Under the pieces are notes generated by a model. The model worked only from the letters and a program-made list of their open reading frames with translations, was not told where the DNA came from and searched no databases. Shown here piece after piece: positions 1 through 12,200 of a stretch of DNA of 64,000 nucleotides (positions are counted from its first letter, which is position 1; the number at the start of each line of letters is the position of its first letter). The position numbers were made by a program, and so were the translations under genes. Source of the stretch: Antennarius striatus (lineage: Eukaryota; Chordata; Actinopteri; Lophiiformes; Antennariidae); the NCBI RefSeq assembly GCF_040054535.1, contig NC_090796.1, positions 6,003,001 to 6,067,000 on the forward strand, read 5' to 3'.

Positions 1-602
1 ACAGATACGTAAAGGGACACCAAAGGTCAAGATCAAACCAGGGAAAGGTACTTGACCGGCATTGCCGCTAATTTCATGAGCAGGTTCAATTAGCTCAGAA
101 ATGTGTTTACCTAAAAAGTGGCTGTCTAAGGTTGAACAAACACTGTTAATAACCATATAGTAATTCATGTTTCTTAACGTTTTGAAGTGCCATATGACTG
201 CTTGGAAGGTCAGTCAGGGTTATATAATCATGAGTCCATTATTATTCGGGTCAAAATTTATCGTCACTCCTAAAAATGATAAATTCCGACGGCATTTAAA
301 CGACACATCAGCATTTGGCGCGCGCCAGAGTTGCGGAGCGCGTAGATTTGTGAAGTATGGCTGTGTAACAGTACGCTGAGTCTCTCTTTCTTCTTTTGCG
401 ATACTGATAGTCTCCTTTCATAGTTATAGTTCGCAGTTTAACGTAATTCGAAGAGGAAACGTTTTATTGTCGATACATTCGTTTTATGCGTGTAGTTAAT
501 TGTAGTTGAGCGTGGCTAGCTAAACGTCATCGCCATAGAAGGTTAGCTAACTGGTTCGTCTTGGCTAAAGACTCTTTAGCTGACTGACAGCACATTAAAA
601 AC
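1..602 (+). promoter_or_regulatory. dmc1 upstream region
   Basis: No gene is visible here. A short GC-rich stretch at about 314-345 contains TTTGGCGCGC, which matches the E2F-type consensus TTTSGCGC. It lies about 290 bases upstream of the dmc1 start codon. The rest is AT-rich and unremarkable. A non-coding first exon of dmc1 may lie here, but I cannot place its boundary. I infer that this is promoter sequence from its position only. Confidence 0.4.
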
Positions 603-3600
603 ATGAAGGCTCAAGAGGATCAAGTTGTTGAAGATGATTCCGGCTTTCACGATGAAGAGGTGGGATGTAATAGTTAATCCTTTATAACTCTATTTTGTGA
701 GTATGTGTTCTGCGCACTGGATTTATATGAAGAGAAATTTCCTCACAGCTACAAATGCATAATTATAACAATAGGTTTGTATTGAAACAAGTAAATGTAA
801 GCATAATCTTACTTTTACTCATTTCATAATAAATTAACAAATTGTTGTTAGGCACAAAGTAGTGATGACATAGTTGTATTCAATCATGTTTCTATGCTTA
901 GAATTGCTTTGGACATTATGCTGTGAATACACTCGGAGTGAAAAAAGTATTTGTGTCTTAAGTTTGCTGTTTATCGACTATCATGTGGAATTTGTTTTTC
1001 CCTGATCCAAACAGGAGTCGTTCTTCCAAGACATTGACCTTCTACAGAAACATGGGATTGTGAGTATAGCACAGTTCACATGTACTATCACTTGATGGTG
1101 GGATCGTCTTGTATCCTCAGAATGATGAGAACCACTTGAAAATATTTAGTCTGAAGTTTGGTTGATATTTAAATTAACTTTATCCCATCAGACCGGAAAT
1201 CGGTTATCTATGTGAGCGTCTCTCTGTCTCGACCTGCAATCACAGAATATGGCAGACATAAAAAAAATGAAATTGGTGGGGATCTGCACTGTGAAAGGAA
1301 TCCAGATGACAACTCGCAAGGCCTTGTGCAACATCAAGGGCCTTTCAGAGGCAAAAGTGGAAAAAATCAAGGAGGCTGCCGGGAAAATACTGGTAAAAAG
1401 AGATGTTTTACAGTGAATTGAATGTAGAACTTAACTCTTAATGGGCTTAAGAATGAATTACTTGAGAAACCAAATAAGCAAAAATGAGTCACATAAATTG
1501 AATGTACTTGACAATTTTCTACATTCCAGAATGTTGGTTTCCAGACTGCTTTTGAGTACAGCACAAAGAGGAAGCAGGTGTTCCACATCACCACTGGCAG
1601 CCAAGAGTTTGAGTTAAGATTTACCCAATATATCAGTTTTATGTACACTATAGGATGTATTTGCATATACGATATGCTTCACCTTGAATATATGGTGTAT
1701 GTATAATTGTGAGAATTTATTTTTAATATTATGATATAGTTTATATGTACATATATGTATACTGTAGTAATACGGGGTCTATTACAGTAACTTTATATAA
1801 CTTATATACACTGACGGATATATTTTGTCTCTGCAGTAAACTTTTGGGAGGAGGTGTGGAGAGTATGGCTATCACTGAGGCCTTTGGAGGTTAGATTTAT
1901 GTTTAGAGATAAATAAACTGTGTTTGATTAAATTATTTGAATCTCACACATTTGAAGCACTGCTTCAAAACTTATTTCACTCATTATTGCCTTTTAAAGA
2001 GTTCCGCACAGGAAAAACCCAGCTGTCTCACACACTTTGTGGTGAGTAAGGAATTGTTTGAAGATAACTGGTCCAGTCTTGTTTAAGCAGTGATTTTAAC
2101 ATCATCATGACAGCATAAAACACTTTTGGTTGTTCTTGTCCAGTCACTGCTCAGCTGCCTGGTGAGGATGGCTACTCAGGTGGAAAAGTCATCTTCATTG
2201 ACACAGAGAACACCTTGTATCCTCACAAAGATGTCAACAGCATACAGAAGTTGTCATGCATGTTGGATTGATGCTCAGGTTTTGTTTTTTGCTGTCCTGA
2301 TGTCCTTCAATATGCCAATTATAAAAACTTCCCGATGAGGAATGTATCTGTAGTGGGTGTCATTGTGCGACCTAACATGATGTCTTTTCATGTGTGTATC
2401 AGGACATTTTATTTTGTTTCATATCATCCTTGACTTGTTCCAGTCGTCCAGACAGACTGAGGGACATAGCCGACAGGTTTAATGTGGACCATGATGCCGT
2501 GCTGGACAACGTGCTCTACGCTCGGGCCTACACAAGTGCGACCAGATGTTACCCAGATGTTCATGCATTTGCTGTGCGCATTGAATCTCTATCTTATGCG
2601 GTGACGATTTGTTTTGCTCGGCCCTCAGGCGAACATCAGATGGAGCTGTTGGACTTTGTTGCGGCCAAATTCCATGAGGAAGGAGGAGTCTTCAAACTGT
2701 TGGTGAATAAAACAATCAATTCTAAAAATATAAGTTCAAACTTTTCTATGTTTTCGCTCCCTTTCCATTTGTTTTCTGTCTCGTGTTCTCTATCCTCTCT
2801 GCATCTATTCAGTGACACAACTTCAGTGGGAGACTGAACATGCTTTTCATAGGGTTACTGCCTCAAGTGTGTTTTAAATATGTTTTAAACATATTAAAGA
2901 GCCTTTTCAGACTTTGTCAGCCTTTTGATGTCCTTCTTTGCTGCTTCCTATTGTCAGATCATTGATTCCATCATGGCCCTGTTCAGAGTGGACTTTTCTG
3001 GCCGTGGTGAGCTGGCTGAGCGGCAGCAGAAACTGGCCCAGATGCTCTCCAGGCTGCAGAAGATCTCTGAAGGTCTGAACCAGTTCTGTGAAAACCACAA
3101 ACTTATATTTCACTTATATTTCACATCTTACTTAAAATACTATTCTAATATGCTGCATATCCTCAATATTTATTTATGCTTCTTCTCAGAGTACAACGTA
3201 GCAGTCTTTGTCACCAACCAGATGACAGCTGATCCGGGTGCAGGAATGACGTAAGCAAACTCCTACATTAATCCTGTTTTTTTCTATACAGTGGTACCTC
3301 TACTTACGAATGTCTATACATACGAAATTTTCTACTTACGAAATGCCTCAACAGGAAAATATCGCGTCTAGTTACAAAAGGCAAAAATACAGTATGGGCT
3401 GCTACTCGCAGCTCCCAAAGGTTCCTGAATGCAACATTCTTATAGCTGCTCTGCCATTGGCTATTACCTAGCATCTTCCTGGCATCCCATTGGCTAAGAG
3501 GGACCTCTGTGTGTAGCAAGATAATAATAATAATAATAATCCACCTTTATTCGTCCACACAATGGGGAAATTATGTTTTCCATTCCAGTTTTTTTTTTGT

Positions 3601-5182
3601 ACATGCATATTTATATATATATATATATGTGTGTGTGTTAGTCAGCATACACACACAAACATTGTATACAGGCCCCTGACACACAACACACACCAGGGGC
3701 CTGTAGGGATGCAGTTAATGACAACGAGTACAGGGACGGTGGAGGGACGGGTCGCAACTTCAACTTGGAGTGCGCCCCAATGAGCAGCTAGTGGGGGGGC
3801 CTTGCTCAAGGGCGCCTTGGCAGTGGCTGGGAGGTGAGCTGACACCTCCCACTGTCAGCTCACACTCCGAAGATGTCTGGCTGGAGCGGGAATCGAACCG
3901 ATGGCTGGGCGCTGTCTGGTTCCAAGACGTCCGCTCTACCGCTGAGCCACTGCCGCGTCCTCATGCAGCGTCCTCATCATTCGGCCCTTGAGCCATGAGG
4001 TGTTCTGATAGTTTTACGTAAATATATTAACTTTTTGAGTATTCGTTATGGACCCCAAGAAAGTGACGGAGAAAAGAGGAAAAGAAAAGACGAAGAAAAG
4101 AGTTTTTTTGTCCGTACAAACAAAGCAAGAGATAATAGAAAAGCATGAAAAATGAATGTGTTTGGTTGATCTCACCAAAGAATATGGCTGTAATGCATCT
4201 ACAATCACCGCGTTATTAAAACAAAAGGAAGTTTAAGGAGTTTAAGGTATCGCGTGGATTGTTGGAGAAATTCAAAAGGAGGACTGGAATTCACTGTTGT
4301 TCGGCATCATGAGGTCAGAGCGCATGAACCAAAGAGGGCAAAAAACAATGAGGACAGCAGTTAAAAGGGAAATGACCGTCATTTTTTCCTTTATTCTTTG
4401 TTTTTACATGATGCACAACTCTCATTTATTGTGTAATAATATAATTGTAACATGTATTTGTTACATGTTTTAATGCATTTTTATGCTTTATAAAACATTT
4501 ATGTATTAATTTTGGGGGGCTTGGAACGGATTAGGGCATTTGCATGGAAAACGCGTCTCTACTTATGAAATTTTCTACTTACGAAATTTTTTCCAGAACC
4601 AATTAATTTAGTAAGTAGAGGTACCACTGTATTTTATTGACCTTTTTCATTTTTGCCACGTTTTTTGAGACTGTGTGTGATAGATTACTTCATTTACCAC
4701 TTGCTTAGGTTTCAAGCAGATCCGAAGAAGCCCATTGGTGGGCATATCCTGGCCCATGCCTCCACCACACGCATCAGCTTGAGGAAGGGGCGTGGAGAGA
4801 TGAGGATTGCCAAGATATTTGATAGGTAGGGTTTAATCTACAATGTTCATATGGCAGACTGTTTCAGTGTGGTTCATAATGCATGAAAAAAGAACATAAA
4901 GAAAATGATTGCCTGGTACCAGAAGGTCAGATGAGATCAGCGTCAGCTAAGCAAACTAATGTGTGATTTTCCACACTCAGACAGGTGTTGTTATCTACAA
5001 TCTTTACTCCCTCATGGAACCAAACTCCTTGGACCAGAGTTCAACTTTAATGTGAACACATGACTCACACTTGCTGTACTGTTTTTTTTGTTTGTCTTTT
5101 GATTTCTTCTAGTCCTGATATGCCTGAGAACGAGGCCACATTTGCGATCTCTGGTGGAGGAGTTACTGATGCCAAAGAGTGA
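603..5182 (+). CDS. dmc1: DMC1 meiotic recombinase
   Basis: RecA/Rad51-family ATPase that forms filaments on single-stranded DNA and drives strand exchange between homologues in meiosis. Coding exons: 603-659, 1015-1059, 1246-1392, 1530-1612, 1837-1889, 2000-2041, 2144-2216, 2444-2535, 2629-2702, 2958-3072, 3190-3250, 4709-4825, 5113-5182. These join in frame to 342 residues; the human protein has 340. The N-terminal helix-hairpin-helix region reads [20 protein letters not shown]. Walker A is GEFRTGKT (about residues 128-135) and Walker B is LLIIDS (about 221-226). The block [20 protein letters not shown] and the C-terminal ending DAKE are diagnostic. Sequence outside the repeats is nearly invariant against the family, and no frame break is seen. 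The gene looks intact despite a transposon in intron 11. RAD51 is excluded by the N-terminus and the DMC1-type [15 protein letters not shown] stretch. Confidence 0.96.
3289..4629 (+). mobile_element. Non-autonomous Tigger-like (Tc1/mariner) DNA transposon
   Basis: The left end CAGTGGTACCTCTACTTACG is the inverse of the right end, which finishes TAAGTAGAGGTACCACTG. Both sides carry a TA duplication (3287-3288 and 4630-4631), as expected for Tc1/mariner insertion. At 4049-4230 a decayed reading frame still reads like the CENP-B-type helix-turn-helix of Tigger transposases (for example [10 protein letters not shown], then [13 protein letters not shown]). It is followed by a fragment like [10 protein letters not shown]. 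An in-frame stop and the absence of any DDE catalytic region show that it cannot make a transposase. It sits in the sense orientation within a dmc1 intron. Confidence 0.85.
3521..3957 (-). mobile_element. tRNA-derived SINE nested in the Tigger-like element
   Basis: Read on the minus strand, the element begins GCGGCAGTGGCTCAGCGGTA, which resembles a pol III A box. GGTTCGATTCC follows as a clear B box, then a body containing GCCAAGGCGCCCTTGAGCA. It ends near TTTCCCCATTGTGTGGACGA followed by (ATT)n at 3521-3540. This order (tRNA-like head, body, short tandem tail) is that of a tRNA-derived SINE. A TG/TA microsatellite has grown inside it at about 3610-3640. The tail resembles those at 13960 and 20105, so it may share a LINE partner with them. 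The exact family is not assigned. Confidence 0.75.
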
Positions 5183-5354
5183 AGAGTAAAAAAGGAAGAC
5201 ATGTTAGTACAGTTCCCGCAACTAGTCCATTTAAATGTTCACCGGTCCATGCATTCTCTTCATAGATTACCAAGTATTTATTTATCTATTTATTTAGGAA
5301 ACTACATGTTATATATTTATAAAAGGTAAGGTATTTTCTTGTGCATGATGTTTG

Positions 5355-5360
5355 ATTAAA
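5355..5360 (+). promoter_or_regulatory. Possible dmc1 polyadenylation signal
   Basis: ATTAAA lies about 170 bases after the dmc1 stop codon and upstream of the GC-rich gspt1 promoter region. It is the only good hexamer variant in the short gap, so it is the likeliest dmc1 3' end. The assignment is by position only. Confidence 0.4.
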
Positions 5361-5431
5361 CAAGAGAAACAGCAGATTTGTTGTTCTTTCTCGTGGGTAA
5401 ATGAAGAGTAATTTAAAACGAACGGAACCGT

Positions 5432-5545
5432 GGGTGCCCGCTGCTGCCCCCTAGTGGTGGAAGCAGCCCAGGTGTTCGCTACTGCCCCCTAGCGGCGGAA
5501 GCAGCCCAGGTGTTCGCTACTGCCCCCTAGCGGCGGAAGCAGCGC
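5432..5545. repeat. 38-bp tandem repeat with CTCF-like core in each unit
   Basis: Two full units and a partial one repeat with an exact 38-base period. GCCCCCTAGTGG starts at 5446, and GCCCCCTAGCGG starts at 5484 and 5522. Each is followed by nearly the same GGAAGCAGCCCAGGTGTTCG sequence. On the minus strand the core reads CCACTAGGGGGC or CCGCTAGGGGGC, matching the CTCF core consensus CCASYAGRKGGC exactly or nearly so. The array lies between the dmc1 3' end and the gspt1 start, close to the probable gspt1 promoter. Binding is inferred. Confidence 0.8.
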
Positions 5546-5729
5546 GAGCAGCGGCGGAACACCTCGTCTATGGATCCATATGCGGGGCTTCACAAAGCAA
5601 TGGGAAGTTCACCGAACGTGGCGCTAAGAGCCTAAAACACACCAGCAACTCAGCGCGTTTTTATTGAACCGTAACCGCCAGCCAGCTCTCGAGGCAGCGG
5701 AGAGATTGTCAACTCTGGACCGAGCAGCG

Positions 5730-6232
5730 ATGGACCAGAGAGATTCAGCCCCGGATTCATGGGAGCTGGAGGACGATGCCGAGGCCCCGACCGCAGCGGC
5801 CGGGCTCCCCGCCGCCTTCGCTGCCCTCAACGTGAACGCCAAGCCTTTTGTCCCCAACGTCAACGCCCCGGTGTTCGTGCCCAGCTTCCTGCAGACGAGC
5901 CCGGTTGACGTGCCGGCTTCAGACGGTAGGCGAGCGGCGCGCCGCCGGCTCAAAGTTAGCTTAACTCGCTAGCATGCGTGCTAAACCAGCTAAGTTAGCT
6001 TGTGGCTGCAGCAGCAGTGAGTTATCCTGTGTCCACCGCTGATCAACAAGTTGGCTCCAGAGTGTTCGTGTGTTCTACCGGTACCATCATTTATTCAGAC
6101 CCGCTGACAGCCGCGTAGAACCGGAACACCGCTGGCTAATAAATATGAATGGAGGTTTGACACGTTTTTACTTCTGTCCTCAAAGGTTCCGCTGATCCGG
6201 TTTCAAGCATGGAGGTGACAGAAGCAGTCGGT

Positions 6233-6273
<41 letters not shown>

Positions 6274-9200
6274 TGCAGGTGGTCTTGAAACATCAAACCG
6301 AACCTCATGCTTGATGCTCGGTTCTGGATTCCTGCCTGCAGGCTGACTTTCTGACCTATATTTAGGTTGTATTCCTGTGCTGGAGTCTGAGATGATTCTT
6401 CCTCACTCATCATGTCCTTAAATAAACCACTCATTGGCTCACGATGTGGTATTTCTCAAGAGCTGCATGTCCAAGACCCTGTTCTGATTTGATGAGAGCA
6501 ATTTGAGTGAACATAATTACTACAAACAAACCCTGTCATATATGGATTAACAGAGCTCTGCATCAGCAGCAGAGTCTAGGAGGCGATCAGATGTGGTGGG
6601 TTTACATACAGTACTGCAAAATTATTCACACCCCCTCCTGTATGTTAGGGTTATGATCAAAAATGTCTTGAGGAAGCTGAAGCTTAGAGAGTGTTGTCGG
6701 AAAATAATAGAGACAAATGCTTTTATTTATGTTGAAGTAAATTTTGGATGAAATAATGGGAATAAGCTTGTTCAACAAACGTTCAAAACAAATCCTGGAT
6801 GATACCAGAAGCCTCACAGGAACCTGACTGGACTCTTAGAAAATCAGTGTTGGGATTTCTAGAATGTGTCTGCAGCAGGTAAACCCAGAACTGGAAGCTT
6901 CTGCCCATCAGGAATGGGCTAAGATTCCACAGGGAATTCCTCCGGAAGCTGGAGTGTCGGTGTGATGACTATTTGCAGCAGCCGAATGGTCTCCGTTAAC
7001 TACTAGAGATCCTGAGACTGCAGGAATCAGTAAAATAAATATTTTGCTCTTAAAGGTGGGAATAACATTTGTATTGCAGTGTTTTTACACTGAGATATTA
7101 ATGATCATGTTGGTTGGGGTTATTGCAAACAACTGTTAAATGGAAAGCTCATAAACAGCGGAGACTGAGTAACTTTGCTCCCAGCTGGAGGAGAAGCTGG
7201 CAGGAGAACCTCAGAGTCCATATTTACTGGAGATTTTTGTCTTCACATGTATCTCGTCAAGATGCTCTGAACATGTATAATATATATGTTATTATAAAAA
7301 TGCTTGGCATCACCACTATTGAGACGGTTTGATGTGGCTGATGTCCACAGTGGGTAGTGGTTAGCGGTTTCGCCACACAGCAAGACAGTTCCATGTTTGA
7401 GTCCTACCTCCAAAACATTGGCTGGTCTCAAATTGTCCATAGGTGTGAGTCTGCGGGTGTGTGTTTGTGTGTCTTTCATGTGGCTATGTGGTGCATCAGC
7501 CGGAGTGTACCCTGCCTCATGCCCCAAGTCCTCTGGGAAAGGCTCCAGCGACCCGCAACAGCGGAAGAAGCGGTTACTGAATATGAATGCATGAATAATA
7601 GTGTCGAGGAGTGAAGAGCTTCAGGGGTCTGTTTCACACAGCAGGTTTAACGAACCATGAGTTAAACCTGTGACTCTGGATTGACTTAACCTGAGCCTGT
7701 AAACCCAGGGTTTCTGGTTTCAGAAAGGCTGTCAGGGTTAGGTGGCGTAGGTACTGGAAACAGGACTTCAGCAGGCCTGCGGTGAAGCCCAGGTGAAGTT
7801 CTGTGGTGGGCCTGTTTCAGTGTAGGGATCAGCAGCCTTGGTTACCGTGGGTAACCCCTGTCCTCCAAATAAAAGCCATCAAACTCTCTGTGATGTATTG
7901 TGGATATATTAGAGTGGATTAAAGGATGGAGACACGTGAGTTATTGCAAATCTTTACACTACCGACCACGTTACTGTCTGATGTTCAGGTAGAACTCATC
8001 ATAGGTCTGTGAGTCAGGAACCGACCCAGAACACTTTGCCTCCACATCAGAATCAGAAATGTTGTCTGCAGCTTCATATGATCTGGACAGGTGTTAGTTT
8101 ATCCATGATGCAGTCCTTAACATGTTGAAACAGCTAATCTATACGTTTGTGCACATTTCCGCTGTGAATGGACTTCCTGTCGACATCATCAGCTTCAATA
8201 TGTGAACGGACCAGGAAACAAAACTGTGTGAGCTGCTGTGAAAAGGGGCGGAGTCAGGGGAAACCCTGGGTTTGTGGGATAAAACCTGCTCCCGACCAGC
8301 TTAGCTTCAGAGAGTCTGTTACTACGGCAACAAACCCAGAGGTTCAGTTTACCTCGCTTTGTGATCCCAGTGAGGGTTACTCGTCTGACTCTAGAATAAG
8401 TTCCCTCCCTTTGAGAAACCGGAAACCCTGGTTTTCCCTGATTAACAGGGTTTCCACTAAACCCGCTTCATGAAACGGACCCCAGGAGACGCCGGCAGCG
8501 ACGCGTCGCGGGCCGATTAAAGCGACGAGGCTGACAGGAACGTGAGGAGTGTTCTGCACAGGATTGCTGGGCTGCGTAATTTCATAGTTACGGAAACGGC
8601 AGCTTATTTGTTTGTTGCTATGGAAGATGATTCCACTGCAGACCTCCTGTTACTGCTGAGCACAACATTTTGTGTTCTGACTGAAGAACGGCAGACCACA
8701 CACACACACGTTTTCTCTGATTAACTTAATGAGTGTTTCTGTTTTTATCCCTGTTTCATTTACAGTTTGAATGCTGTCAGTAACCCCAGTAGTGGTGCAT
8801 TTATAAATCATTACTTTGTCGTTATATTGTTATTATTGTCAAAAATCAAGATGAAGGTTTTGTAGAATAAATGGCAGAACTAGACCAGCGTAATCCAAAA
8901 TAATTATGGATAGTGTCTCAAAGAAAGGTTGTGAAGTCTTTTGAGGTAGAGGAGACCTGGAAATCTTTTTTTGTTTCTCTGGTTCCAGCTCCGGTGGAGA
9001 ACGGAAGCACCGAGGCAGACATGACCACAGAAGAAGAGACGTGGGAGCAGAAAGAGGAGCCGGGGGGAGGTGGAGGAGGTGGAGGACAGGAGGATCTGGG
9101 CCCAGAAGGAGCCTGTGAGGAGGGCACCATGAGGAAGGACGATGAGATGATGGAAGAGGAAGAGGAGGAGATGCCAACGCCCAAAGTGGCTCCGGCGCCA

Positions 9201-12200
9201 CCGGATGCGCCCAAGAAGGAGCATGTGAACGTGGTCTTCATCGGTCACGTGGGTGCGTCTCATTTGCTTGTGTGGACGTTATGTAATGTCATGTGAGTTA
9301 CTGTAATGTTTCTACCGTTTTCTGCCCCTCAGATGCCGGTAAATCGACTATCGGAGGACAGATTATGTGAGTAATCCGTCTGTTGGCTGATTTCTGTGCT
9401 GCTGGGTGACAAAATTAAAAATATTATGCTTACATAGGGCATAAAATCACGTATGTGTACAATCCTAGATCACCTGTACACGTTACTGTGTGCAGGAGCG
9501 GCTGCAGGTTTCCTCTTGCACAAAAGTATTTTTTAGTGTAGCTGCAGATTCACGACAGACGAGTCAACAGATGGGATCAGGCCGCTGAGGCCAAACGACA
9601 CGTGCTTCTTCATCTCGTACAAACTTTTGTGGAAAGTGTTTATTTTTTGCTCAGTTAAAATCAAATTTTTAACAGATTTAACAAAAATATTAAAGAAAAA
9701 AACAACCTTTGTCTCTCCTGTCCAGAGTTGTAGAAATCGCTTCAATAGTTTTTGCCAAAGAAAGCCCGGTCCAACAGTTTGAAAGAGGGTAGAAAAAAAA
9801 TTTGATCCACCAAAATGTTCTGTTTTCTTTCCGTGGTTTAATTTTATTTTATTTGTTAGGGATGATACAGAAAAAGTCAAAATTGTGATCCCTTGGCCGG
9901 CTGAGGATTGTCTTCTTAGAAATCTGAGAATGTAACTCAACCTGGTGGAGGGAGGATGTTGTCGGTTAACGTGGGGTCTTAATGTGGTCTTTATATTAAT
10001 GTGGTTAGATTTACTGAAAACCTACTGAATGACACTCATTCATAAACTCCTTTGTGTTCCTGTAGGAACAACTTGTGTCAACTTGTCCCATGTTTGCGTT
10101 GTCTTTGCCAGGTACTTAACTGGAATGGTGGATAAACGAACCCTGGAGAAATATGAACGAGAAGCGAAAGAAAAAAACAGGGAGACTTGGTAAGAAACGT
10201 GGGACCGAGACTCACTAGCTTGTTTACCACATCTGTGCCGCAAAAAACTGAACACACCTAAAGGTGAAGGCGCTGTTTGCAGGTATCTGTCGTGGGCTCT
10301 AGACACGAACCAGGAGGAGAGAGACAAGGGGAAGACGGTGGAGGTGGGCAGAGCGTACTTTGAGACTGAGAAGAAACACTTCACTCTCCTGGACGCCCCC
10401 GGACACAAGAGCTTCGTCCCCAACATGATCGGCGGAGCGTCGCAAGCCGACCTGGCAGTCCTGGTGAGAACATACAGGCAGCAGTAGGGCTACCTATTCC
10501 CGAAGCTCACATGACCATAGAGGTATTTGTTTTATCAGTAAGACGCTTCACGACAGCGTTTGTCTCCCATCAGGTTATTTCGGCGAGGAAGGGTGAGTTT
10601 GAGACCGGCTTTGAGAAGGGGGGTCAGACCCGGGAGCACGCCATGCTGGCCAAAACCGCTGGAGTCAAACATCTGATTGTGTTGGTCAACAAAATGGATG
10701 ATCCCACCGTCAGCTGGAGCCTGGAGAGGTGAGACGGGTCCGGGGTCTGTTCAGCCAGCAGCGCTGCATCCTCAAAATGTTCACACTTTGTGTCGTGTGT
10801 AGTTTAGATCCGACCCGATTGTCTGATTTTGTTCAATTCTGTTTTAAGGTGTCATAACTTTGATTTTATCTTCTCATTTCCTTCCTGCAGGTATGAGGAG
10901 TGCAAAGAGAAGCTGGTGCCGTTCCTCAAGAAGGTGGGATTCAACCCCAAGAAGGACATCCACTTCATGCCTTGTTCCGGACTCACAGGTGCCAACCTCA
11001 AGGACCCCGTGCCTGAATGCCCCTGGTACACGTAAGTCAGTTTCACTGCAGTCCACTGGTGGTGGGGGTGTCATCAGTCAGTGTTTTTATTTAAAGAAAT
11101 GTTTGGATTGTAATTTCACAGAATTTTGTGTGTTATTGATTCAGGATTCCTCTAGTTTCTGCTCAATCAATGAACCCTATCATAATTATCACTTATTATT
11201 AGTGATAGTGATAATTCTATTAATTATCACTATCACTTTTTTTTTTAACTCATTCTTCCATATTGTGTTCCTGAACGGCTTCTTGAACAGGTTTCCATTG
11301 ATCAAGTGCTTTATCTCTGTGCTGATCGATAATATAACCAGTCAATACCTCATGAATAATATTCACTCCATCTTCTGTGAATGTGTTTTCTGTCTGTGAG
11401 GTTTGGTGTCTGTTGATGCTCTGCTGTGATCTGAGTTGTACGGAAGCCCTCATGGACACTTTTCCTTCACCAGGGGTTTGCCATTTATCGCTCATCTCGA
11501 CAGTTTGCCAAACTTCACCAGATCCAGCGACGGACCGGTCAGGCTACCGATAGTAGACAAGTACAAGGTGAGGAGGCGAGAGACGTCAGGGTGTGGTCTG
11601 TCCTGTCCTCAATGCCTCTGGAGGGGGGGGGCTTGGGGTGGCGTCTTGGAGGAATGATTTTGCAAATCCTAATTAAATCAGTACAAATTAAAGTTTGCAT
11701 TGGCTGACAAGAAATGAATGTCATTGTAACATCTCCAACTGCCTTTTGTATTGTATGTGTGCAAAAACCCATAACCATTCTCCATACACCCAACATTATA
11801 CCAGTACAACACATATTAGTTGTAAAACTCTTCTGTGCTGACGTTTTGTCCGAACGGGCGTCATTCCGGTCTTCTCACCAGGACATGGGCACAGTGATCC
11901 TGGGGAAGCTGGAGTCTGGATCCATCAGCAAAGCCCAGCAGCTGGTTATGATGCCAAACAGGGTGAGACGTCTGATCGACTCTTTCTCACAGTCAGTCTT
12001 CTACTAAACCGAACTCTGAGCCCTCGTTCTTGTATTGAACCCACTGCAGCCTGGACGGAAACTAGATCTTCTAAACTTTACTTTCTGGTCATATATTCTT
12101 TTAAAGCACAATCATAAAGTGTCACTGTGTGCTGATTGTGTGTCTGGCAGCACACCGTGGAGGTATTGAGCCTGCTGAGTGACGACGTGGAGACGGACGA

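Noticed and set aside
6600-6830. Possible Tc1-like element end (ACAGTACTGCAAAATTATTC)
   Set aside because: Only one end is suggestive. No matching inverse end or transposase frame is seen, so it is not listed as a feature.
8839-9263. Several minus-strand open frames of over 100 codons
   Set aside because: They are antisense shadows of gspt1 exon 3, whose purine-rich acidic code leaves the other strand open.
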